In this document: piece by piece, positions 1-4,536 of the stretch | Numbering within the stretch: position 1 is the first letter of the stretch | Layout: every line of letters starts with the position of its first letter | Assembly: GCA_001564135.1 (NCBI GenBank) | Contig: LKNH01000186.1 | Coordinates: 1-5,471, forward strand | Length of the DNA stretch: 5,471 bases | From: Halobacteriaceae archaeon Tc-Br11_E2g27 | GTDB lineage: Archaea; Halobacteriota; Halobacteria; Halobacteriales; Haloarculaceae | Direction of reading: 5' to 3' | Notes under the pieces: model-generated | What the model was told of the DNA's origin: nothing | Database searches by the model: none | Seen by the model: only the letters and a program-made list of their open reading frames with translations | Made by a program: the position numbers and the translations under genes

Positions 1-110
1 CCTCTGGTTCGCTGCGGTGAACCCTCCTCGTAAAAACCTGGGGCAAAACTGCTCGACACTCGCCTTGCTCGTGTCGAGTGAACCGCGCTCGCGGCGCGGA
101 TGCCTGCGTT
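1..110. repeat. GC-rich cluster of three hairpin-type inverted repeats
   Basis: Three inverted repeats follow one another. GGTTC (6-10) pairs with GAACC (19-23). CTCGACAC (52-59) pairs with GTGTCGAG (71-78). CCGCGC (83-88) pairs with GCGCGG (94-99). The word TGAACC follows the first loop and recurs after the second palindrome. The segment is GC-richer than the DNA just after it and shows no credible coding frame on either strand. It resembles dispersed palindromic intergenic DNA I associate with haloarchaea, but I cannot confirm that without a search. It could also be the edge of an element lying left of the window. From 111 to 200 I see no gene. Confidence 0.4.
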
Positions 111-155
111 CAATGTCTCTGCGAACACACTTCTATCGACCGAATATGCGGCATA

Positions 156-185
156 CAAAAACTACAGTCTCACACTCAGAAAAGA
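156..185 (-). terminator. Possible T-tract terminator of pilin 1
   Basis: Read on the minus strand, two T-runs lie within about 45 bases of the pilin 1 stop codon: TTTT (plus-strand 180-183) and TTTTT (157-161). Archaeal transcription often stops at such U-rich tracts without a hairpin. No strong stem precedes them, so this is only a candidate. Confidence 0.25.
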
Positions 186-200
186 GAACTCGTTTCGGAG

Positions 201-665
201 TTACTCGAAGGTGCCTTCGAGGTCGTAGCTCTGCAATTCGTCGTCGTCATCCCAGATGAGACGAACCTCGGTGACGTCAGTCACGTTCAGGCCATCAAAG
301 TCGCCATCCCCAAGTGTAACGCTTGAGCCAGCACCTAATCCATCATCGCCCGACGCATCATGCCAATCTGTAGAGTTATCTTCGGCGCTATCTTCACCCT
401 CAATGTCTATCTCGAGAAGTTCGGCATCGGCATCCGAGTCCCCGCTCGTAATCGAGATTTCGAACTCGTTTTCGGTGGTGTCCTCATCAGTCTCGAAAGT
501 AATCGTTGGAGCCGGGTCGTCCGTGTCGCCGAGGCCAAGCACAAAGGATGCGATGACAGCCGCAAGAATGACCGTAATTGCAACCATCAGGATGACCCCA
601 ATAACTGGACTCACTGCGCGCTCCCCTTGTCTATCTGCACCAGACAATGTTAGCTTATCTAACAT
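201..665 (-). CDS. PilA-type archaeal type IV pilin (pilin 1)
   Basis: This 154-residue prepilin should be an archaeal type IV pilus subunit, anchored in the membrane and then assembled into a surface filament. It has a 17-residue hydrophilic leader ending in ERA, followed by VSPVIG and an uninterrupted hydrophobic H-domain (about residues 18-45). This matches the Pilin_N/DUF1628 family, which is processed by the prepilin peptidase PibD. The rest is a very acidic secreted domain with two N-glycosylation sequons (NST at 97, NVT at 127) and an LIW motif at 136-138, also present in pilin 2. An upstream ATG at 704 is open in frame, but I chose 665. That start gives a leader the same length as pilin 2, and the only good TATA box (691-700) lies downstream of 704. 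With that TATA box the transcript would be nearly leaderless. Pilin 2 is divergent. A minor secreted pilin-like protein is the alternative. Confidence 0.9.
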   Translation of the reverse strand: MLDKLTLSGADRQGERAVSPVIGVILMVAITVILAAVIASFVLGLGDTDDPAPTITFETDEDTTENEFEISITSGDSDADAELLEIDIEGEDSAEDNSTDWHDASGDDGLGAGSSVTLGDGDFDGLNVTDVTEVRLIWDDDDELQSYDLEGTFE

Positions 666-690
666 ACAGGAAAATATTCTGGACCACATC

Positions 691-700
691 TGATAAAAAG
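691..700 (-). promoter_or_regulatory. TATA box of pilin 1
   Basis: On the minus strand this reads CTTTTTATCA. Its centre is about 31 bases upstream of the ATG at 665. With the usual archaeal spacing of about 26 bases to the transcription start, the mRNA would begin about 4-5 bases before the start codon, which is essentially leaderless. This position supports the start at 665 over the one at 704. Confidence 0.55.
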
Positions 701-735
701 CCACGTTTGTTCATCTCCACCTGAGATAAGCGTGG
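701..735. repeat. Imperfect palindrome upstream of the pilin 1 TATA box
   Basis: CCACG (701-705) is complementary to CGTGG (731-735). Nested inside, ATCTC (713-717) is complementary to GAGAT (723-727) around a 5-base centre. The element abuts the TATA box at 691-700 on its upstream side, where an archaeal activator or the TFB contact region would sit. Its role as an operator is inferred. Confidence 0.35.
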
Positions 736-896
736 TGCCCTGGCCAGTCTTTTCCGTCGCAGAAACTACCGAACAGTCATAACGTACATCCTGAAAATTA
801 GCGAGTTAAAGTTCATCGCGTAAGAAAAAGTAACATATTATCAGCTCTTCGCACGGGTGTGTTCACAACAGTTCGTGGGGAAGTTTCGGCACTCTT

Positions 897-937
897 CAAA
901 CGACAACTGGATACCGTTTGGCGACAACTCTCGATAC
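897..937 (+). repeat. Direct repeats CGACAACT, 21-base period, upstream of pilin 2 TATA
   Basis: CGACAACT occurs at 901-908 and again at 922-929. Each copy is followed within a few bases by GATAC (910-914 and 933-937). The 21-base spacing is two helical turns, so both copies face the same side of the DNA. The second copy ends 8 bases before the TATA box. This suggests a cooperatively bound regulator, but no protein can be named. Confidence 0.4.
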
Positions 938-945
938 TATTTTAA
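938..945 (+). promoter_or_regulatory. TATA box of pilin 2
   Basis: CTATTTTAA-type sequence. With about 26 bases to the transcription start, the mRNA would begin near 967 and carry a leader of about 36 bases before the ATG at 1004. That leader contains a Shine-Dalgarno sequence and a hairpin. Confidence 0.5.
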
Positions 946-976
946 CTGCGCCACCGATATAACGCCACAGCAACAG

Positions 977-995
977 ACCGGCAATAGCCGGTGAG
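977..995 (+). promoter_or_regulatory. Pilin 2 leader: Shine-Dalgarno partly inside a hairpin
   Basis: GGTGAG (990-995) matches the haloarchaeal anti-Shine-Dalgarno sequence and sits 8 bases before the ATG at 1004. ACCGGC (977-982) and GCCGGT (987-992) form a perfect 6-base-pair stem with a 4-base AATA loop. The 3' arm takes up the first three bases of the Shine-Dalgarno, so folding could reduce ribosome access. The pairing is seen in the sequence; regulation is inferred. Confidence 0.5.
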
Positions 996-1003
996 CATTA
1001 CTC

Positions 1004-1513
1004 ATGAAAGGATTAGATAACTTACAACAAGAAGAACAGAACACCAGCCGTGGTGTCTCGCCGGTTATTGGCGTGATTCTCATGGTCGCCATTACCGTCA
1101 TCCTCGCAGCCGTGATTGCGACATTCGTCCTCGGACTCGGTGAACAGGTAAGCGACACGTCACCAACGGCGAGCTGGAGTAGCAGCGATGCTGGAGAGGA
1201 AGTTGACGAAGATGAAAACATAGTAGAGTTCCGCCACACTGGCGGCAGTTCAATCGATGCGGATAACCTCAGAATCTCGGTAGATGATTCGACAGGGTTC
1301 TTCGATAATGAGGGTAACTTTTCACTTAACACGACCGCAGATACGATTAGTGCTGGAGAAACCGTTTCCCTCAAATTGGGAGATGATCACGATAATGAAT
1401 CAGTTGTCCTAGAAGGAGACACCGCCGACCTCATCTGGGAATCCGATGGCACCAGCTCAACTCTCAACACACACACGTTCAGTGCGGATATGAACACAAC
1501 CGACAACGAATAG
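1004..1513 (+). CDS. PilA-type archaeal type IV pilin (pilin 2)
   Basis: This 169-residue prepilin is a paralogue of pilin 1 and likely a type IV pilus subunit. The leader of 17 residues ends in SRG, followed by VSPVIG and the H-domain (about 18-45), which differs from pilin 1 at a single residue (Thr40 for Ser40). PibD-type cleavage after Gly17 is expected by family knowledge. The secreted part is acidic and Ser/Thr-rich, with an HTGG motif at 78-81, an SAGETVSL stretch at 116-123 and LIW at 143-145, a layout common in haloarchaeal pilins. Four sequons (NFS 105, NTT 109, NES 131, NTT 164) could receive AglB-dependent glycans. The start is supported by GGTGAG 8 bases upstream. The gene is divergent from pilin 1 and convergent with rqcH. 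It is probably monocistronic. Confidence 0.92.
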   Translation: MKGLDNLQQEEQNTSRGVSPVIGVILMVAITVILAAVIATFVLGLGEQVSDTSPTASWSSSDAGEEVDEDENIVEFRHTGGSSIDADNLRISVDDSTGFFDNEGNFSLNTTADTISAGETVSLKLGDDHDNESVVLEGDTADLIWESDGTSSTLNTHTFSADMNTTDNE

Positions 1514-1568
1514 AAAACACCGTTATCTTTCCGCCTTAACTGCTGACAGGGTCAAAATCTGATAATAC

Positions 1569-1581
1569 ACTGTTAGACAGT
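1569..1581. terminator. Small hairpin between convergent pilin 2 and rqcH
   Basis: ACTGT (1569-1573) and ACAGT (1577-1581) form a 5-base-pair stem with a TAG loop in the 105-base gap between two convergent genes. On the minus strand a TTTT run follows about 13 bases later (plus-strand 1554-1557). The stem is short and the T-run is separated, so this is a weak candidate for a terminator. The rest of 1514-1618 shows nothing else. Confidence 0.22.
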
Positions 1582-1618
1582 ACGTCCAATTGTAAGCTAC
1601 ACAGGAAACTGCTATTAC

Positions 1619-3718
1619 TCACTCCACACCCTTCATCGAACTCTGTCCAGGTGGGAGGAACTTCTGAATTAAATCGGGACTAGCAATCTTGCGGACGAAC
1701 GACTCATCTGCAAACCGACTCCGAAACTCACGATACACCCGCTTTGCGATATCGTTCTGTGCGTATTTGCCGGGTTCAACCTCGATAACAGACTCGGCTT
1801 GGTCGGCAATGGCCTCTGGCGGCCCGCCAACGACGCGCGTCTCGGGTTCACAGGTGACGCCGACGGCCACACCCACCGGAACATCTCTAAAGTAGGTTCG
1901 GTCACCACGGATAGCAAACCCTCCCTTTTCCAGAAACTCACCGCTCTCAGGCGTTTTCGAAACCTGCGTATGGTCAACCATATAGGCATCGCCGGAGAAC
2001 TTTGCATCCTTCCAGACCGACGAATACGAGACAGCAAACTGTGCCGCCTCCTCTTTCGAACTGTCTGGGATGGTGAGCTCCTCGTCGTAGGACTCGCTCG
2101 GGTCAGTAGCTTTCAGGACCGTCACTGGACCGCCGTGAGCCTGCGCGTGGAAAAACAGGTCGCCACGGTCCAGATACTTTTTCACAATCTCCTCGTTCTG
2201 GTCGGCGTTGCGGCCACCGATGACGAGAAAGCCATCGCTGGTGTGGAACCAGCGAAAGCGGTCATACCAGTTATCTGATTGCCGGACTGGGACAGATGAC
2301 CGTGAGAGCCAATCAATGTCGCGTTGCTCCGTGTCCTCCTGGGAGTCGTCTTCGCCATCATCTGCTTCCCACTCGTCACGACGAGCTTTAATCTCAGCAA
2401 GCTCCTCGCGAGTGTTTTCGATTGCCGCCTGCGCACCGGCTTTCTTCTCTTGAATCCGCTTTGCTTCCTGATAGAGCCTGTCGGCGTTCTTTTCGACGCC
2501 ATCCTCGACAAACAACGTCGCTGCTTTGTCGTCGACGGTAACCGTCACAGTTCCTTCGCTCCCGTCGACACCCTCAACAGCCTGTGCAGCCTCGATACCC
2601 TGCTCTTTCCCTTGCTCAAAGCGCTCTTGTATTTCCTCCCACGGCGTTCCCTCGTTACGGGCCGTTCTCACCGTCCGTAAGATGTCATCCACGAGGTCGT
2701 AGTTGGCATAGAGCGATTCGGCCTTTTCACGTTCGGCCTCGGATTGCTCATCAAAGTTAGAGATAGCACCCTGCTGTTGGTCGATGATACGCTGTTTTTT
2801 CTCGATTTCCGCCTCAAAATCCGGCCGTTGCGGAGCGGATGGCTCATCATCGTCGCTATCCAAATTCGTCGCGTAGATATCTAGCGCCTCGGTGAACTGG
2901 TCGAAATGCTCCTCATCAAGGTCGGCATGTTCTTGCATCGGCAACGGCGTGACATCGATAGGACGGCCATCGTCGGTATAAAGCCGCGGGTCGAAATCCC
3001 CGGCAGCAACCTGTTCGCGGAGCGTTTCGACTTCATTATAGACCGCATCTACCATCTCGTCGGTCACCTCCTCGATATCGATGACCTTCTCGACCCCGGC
3101 ACGGGTACAGAGCTCTTCCGCCCAGATACCACCAAAATTGAGTCGGGTGGCGAGCGTCCGCACGAGGTCTGTATCCGAATCGTCAATCCGCGCTTTGAAT
3201 CGTTCCTTATCGACGGCCAGTGGGTTAAATCGTGCTTCGGGATACTCGTACGGAGAGCCCGGAACGACGGTTCTGGATTTCAGTCGGACAGTACTGAGAC
3301 AGTCGACGACCTCCCCGACGTTATCCAGCACGGCGAGGTTTCCATCACCGAACAGTTCTGCGACGATGGTCGTCGATTCACCGCTTCGTTTGAACTCCAG
3401 ACTGAGAATGCGGTCAAACTCAAACTGCTCGACAGATTCGAGATGGGCACCCTCAAGCCGGTTTCGCAGCATCATCGCAAAGTTTGGCGGGCGCTCGGGC
3501 GCCTGTGGAACGCGCTCTGGCGTCGCCACGCGGACGTGTTTAAACTCGCCAGTATCGACAAGGAGTTCGATACGCCCAAGGTCGTATTCCCGCATTTTGA
3601 ATCGAACAAGTCCATCATCGTAGAGATATACCTTCTCAACTCGCGCGCCCTCGTAGGTCGTAAGTTCGCGTTCGAGGGCAGCGAGGTCGACGCTCGTCAA
3701 CTCTCGCTTTGGGTCCAT
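1619..3718 (-). CDS. rqcH: Ribosome quality-control factor RqcH (NEMF/Rqc2 family)
   Basis: This 699-residue protein of the Rqc2/NEMF/RqcH (NFACT) family would bind large ribosomal subunits blocked by peptidyl-tRNA. In bacterial relatives it directs C-terminal tailing of the stalled peptide. The NFACT-N domain fills roughly the first 180 residues and includes FEFDR, whose Asp102-Arg103 align with the Asp-Arg pair essential in RqcH and Rqc2. A helix-hairpin-helix-like segment follows (about 189-211), then two charged coiled-coil stretches (about 300-350 and 412-452) and an acidic linker. The NFACT-R domain (about 485-600) carries GGRNADQNE and FFHAQAHGGP. Length is normal for archaea, and no key motif is missing. 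A GTG at 3724 would add two residues. I prefer the ATG at 3718 because archaeal homologues typically begin MDPKREL. It is divergent from the PadR gene, and a weak TATA-like sequence lies near 3784-3795. Confidence 0.95.
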   Translation of the reverse strand: MDPKRELTSVDLAALERELTTYEGARVEKVYLYDDGLVRFKMREYDLGRIELLVDTGEFKHVRVATPERVPQAPERPPNFAMMLRNRLEGAHLESVEQFEFDRILSLEFKRSGESTTIVAELFGDGNLAVLDNVGEVVDCLSTVRLKSRTVVPGSPYEYPEARFNPLAVDKERFKARIDDSDTDLVRTLATRLNFGGIWAEELCTRAGVEKVIDIEEVTDEMVDAVYNEVETLREQVAAGDFDPRLYTDDGRPIDVTPLPMQEHADLDEEHFDQFTEALDIYATNLDSDDDEPSAPQRPDFEAEIEKKQRIIDQQQGAISNFDEQSEAEREKAESLYANYDLVDDILRTVRTARNEGTPWEEIQERFEQGKEQGIEAAQAVEGVDGSEGTVTVTVDDKAATLFVEDGVEKNADRLYQEAKRIQEKKAGAQAAIENTREELAEIKARRDEWEADDGEDDSQEDTEQRDIDWLSRSSVPVRQSDNWYDRFRWFHTSDGFLVIGGRNADQNEEIVKKYLDRGDLFFHAQAHGGPVTVLKATDPSESYDEELTIPDSSKEEAAQFAVSYSSVWKDAKFSGDAYMVDHTQVSKTPESGEFLEKGGFAIRGDRTYFRDVPVGVAVGVTCEPETRVVGGPPEAIADQAESVIEVEPGKYAQNDIAKRVYREFRSRFADESFVRKIASPDLIQKFLPPGQSSMKGVE

Positions 3719-3783
3719 ACCCACTGTTCACACAGCGGCGGCAAAGAGGTGTCGCACCAGCATTTGCCCGTTGGAAGGTCACG

Positions 3784-3795
3784 TTGTAAATTACC
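3784..3795 (-). promoter_or_regulatory. Possible TATA box of rqcH
   Basis: The minus strand reads GGTAATTTACAA here, the only AT-rich promoter-like stretch at a sensible distance. It would place the transcription start near 3764 and give a leader of about 46 bases. I see no convincing Shine-Dalgarno before the ATG at 3718, so the assignment is tentative. Confidence 0.3.
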
Positions 3796-3796
3796 T

Positions 3797-3804
3797 GACT
3801 AGTC
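3797..3804. repeat. Palindrome GACTAGTC in the rqcH/padR divergent promoter
   Basis: This is a perfect 8-base palindrome between the candidate rqcH TATA box and the strong padR TATA box. The odd palindrome GTAAATTAC (3786-3794) lies just to its left. Either could be a dimeric operator, for example for PadR autoregulation, but no evidence beyond symmetry and position is visible. Confidence 0.3.
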
Positions 3805-3815
3805 TCACGATAGAA

Positions 3816-3826
3816 TTATTATATAA
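3816..3826 (+). promoter_or_regulatory. TATA box of the PadR gene (leaderless transcript)
   Basis: An AT-only run, ATTATTATATAA (about 3815-3825), is centred about 26 bases before the ATG at 3848. This is the standard archaeal distance from TATA box to transcription start, so the mRNA should begin at or next to the start codon. Leaderless transcripts are common in haloarchaea. Confidence 0.65.
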
Positions 3827-3847
3827 CAGCACAAACGGGTAAACATA

Positions 3848-4138
3848 ATGTACGATTTGACTGGCTTCCAACGTGATATTCTGTATGTCACGGCCGGCCT
3901 GGATGAACCGCATGGCCTCGCTATCAAGGAAGAACTTGAGAATTACTACGAAAAGGAGATTCAACACGGCCGCTTGTATCCGAATTTAGATACACTTGTC
4001 AACAAAGGACTTATCAAGAAAGGAGAAATTGACAAGCGGACAAACTCCTATACAGTGACCCAGCGCGGCCGCCGCGAGATTGAATCCCGCACCGACTGGG
4101 AGGCACAGTATCTCGACGAGGCTGACGTCTCAGTATAA
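3848..4138 (+). CDS. PadR-family winged-helix transcriptional regulator
   Basis: This 96-residue cytoplasmic DNA-binding protein consists essentially of a PadR-type winged helix-turn-helix. Recognisable blocks are FQRDIL near the N-terminus (7-12), HGLAIKEEL (22-30), HGRLYPNLDTL (40-50) covering the recognition helix, VNKGLIKKG (51-59), and the wing NSYTVTQRG (66-74) with a short tail after it. PadR proteins usually bind as dimers and repress a nearby promoter, often their own. This one lacks the long C-terminal helical domain of larger PadR proteins, as is usual for small haloarchaeal members. The ATG at 3848 is fixed by a TATA box 26 bases upstream. It is divergent from rqcH, and a second small winged-helix gene lies 134 bases downstream. 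The target and ligand are unknown. Confidence 0.9.
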   Translation: MYDLTGFQRDILYVTAGLDEPHGLAIKEELENYYEKEIQHGRLYPNLDTLVNKGLIKKGEIDKRTNSYTVTQRGRREIESRTDWEAQYLDEADVSV

Positions 4139-4140
4139 AA
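4134..4140 (+). promoter_or_regulatory. Possible TATA box overlapping the PadR stop codon
   Basis: TATAAAA spans the TAA stop of the PadR gene (4136-4138). If it is used, transcription would start near 4162 and give the downstream small gene a leader of about 110 bases with several inverted repeats. An alternative weak TATA-like sequence, CTAATT, lies near 4176. Cotranscription from the PadR promoter is equally possible. Confidence 0.3.
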
Positions 4141-4210
4141 CGGCGTCACAACAGACCACAGTCCAGTGGAATAGGCTAATTCTTGCCCTCCCTCTCTGGG
4201 TGAACTTAGA

Positions 4211-4259
4211 ACACCACAGCATCACGGCGTGTGGGACATACCCACAGAGTACTATGTCC
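4211..4259 (+). repeat. Overlapping, mutually exclusive inverted repeats before the small wHTH gene
   Basis: TGTGGG (4230-4235) pairs with CCCACA (4241-4246) around a 5-base loop. GGACATA (4234-4240) pairs with TATGTCC (4253-4259) around a 12-base loop. CCACA at 4214-4218 can also pair with TGTGG at 4230-4234. These pairings compete for the same bases, so only some can form at once. The last arm ends 13 bases before the ATG at 4273. It could be an operator read as DNA or an RNA switch; both are inference. Confidence 0.4.
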
Positions 4260-4272
4260 GCCCAGAGACGGC

Positions 4273-4494
4273 ATGCCACACGACTCATCGCTACAAGAGG
4301 CAATCCTTGCAGTTGTGACATCGAAGGGACCACTGACTAGCCCAGAAATTGCTGCGGAGCTTGAAGAGCACCCACTGACGATACAGCGCTATTGTCGACA
4401 GCTACAGCAGGACGAGCAGTTGACGCAGGCCGTTGGTCGAGGGTACGTTCGGGTCGACAGCGACAATTGCTTCAAACAGGTTGCTTCCGATTGA
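4273..4494 (+). CDS. Small winged-helix DNA-binding protein
   Basis: This 73-residue protein is predicted to be a single helix-turn-helix domain of the winged type. A first helix SLQEAILAVVTSKG is followed by LTSPEIAAEL (helix 2) and the likely recognition helix PLTIQRYCRQLQQDEQL. The strand-turn-strand AVGRGYVRV resembles a wing. The last residues (DSDNCFKQVASD) are not part of the fold. There is no effector domain, so it probably acts by binding DNA alone or with a partner. A GTG at 4231 would add 14 residues, but it lies inside an inverted repeat and the extra residues look non-coding, so I chose the ATG at 4273. No clear Shine-Dalgarno precedes it. It lies downstream of the PadR gene on the same strand. 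I do not recognise a specific family beyond winged HTH, and its target is unknown. Confidence 0.72.
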   Translation: MPHDSSLQEAILAVVTSKGPLTSPEIAAELEEHPLTIQRYCRQLQQDEQLTQAVGRGYVRVDSDNCFKQVASD

Positions 4495-4536
4495 CCGTAG
4501 CTCGAACATCCATGACCACAGAAACAGATAACTGGT

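Larger units (their letters stand above)
666..1003. promoter_or_regulatory. Divergent pilin regulatory region
   Basis: These 338 bases separate the two head-to-head pilin genes and hold no convincing gene. From left to right I see the pilin 1 TATA box (691-700) and an imperfect palindrome just upstream of it (701-735). Then come the perfect 8-base palindrome CTGGCCAG (740-747) and an AT-rich stretch (785-842) containing ACATATTATC. Paired CGACAACT repeats (901-908 and 922-929) lie in front of the pilin 2 TATA box (938-945), followed by a short leader with a hairpin over the ribosome binding site. The size and content suggest separate control of the two promoters. Confidence 0.55.

Noticed and set aside
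17..326. Two overlapping plus-strand frames at the left edge
   Set aside because: They are Arg/Ser-rich, run over palindromic DNA and into the antisense of pilin 1, and match no family I know.
256..693. Ser-rich plus-strand frame over pilin 1
   Set aside because: Its Ser runs are the antisense reading of the Asp/Glu-rich pilin codons, so it is a shadow.
857..994. A 45-codon GTG-started frame in front of pilin 2, ending in a TGA inside the Shine-Dalgarno region
   Set aside because: It runs through the pilin 2 TATA box, has no own ribosome binding site, and its residues look random. An overlapping 28-codon frame at 859-945 is equally unconvincing.
937..1374. Minus-strand frame over pilin 2
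   Set aside because: It mirrors the acidic and hydrophobic codons of pilin 2 and has no independent support.
201..1513. Archaellin (flagellin) identity for the two pilins
   Set aside because: The mature N-termini begin VSPVIGVILMVAI, which is the PilA type; haloarchaeal archaellins have a distinct GIGTLIVFIAMVLVA-like segment.
2906..3802. A 298-codon open frame on the plus strand opposite rqcH
   Set aside because: It lies antisense to the strongly conserved NFACT-N region, has no recognisable domain, and long antisense frames are common in such DNA. It is best explained as a shadow.
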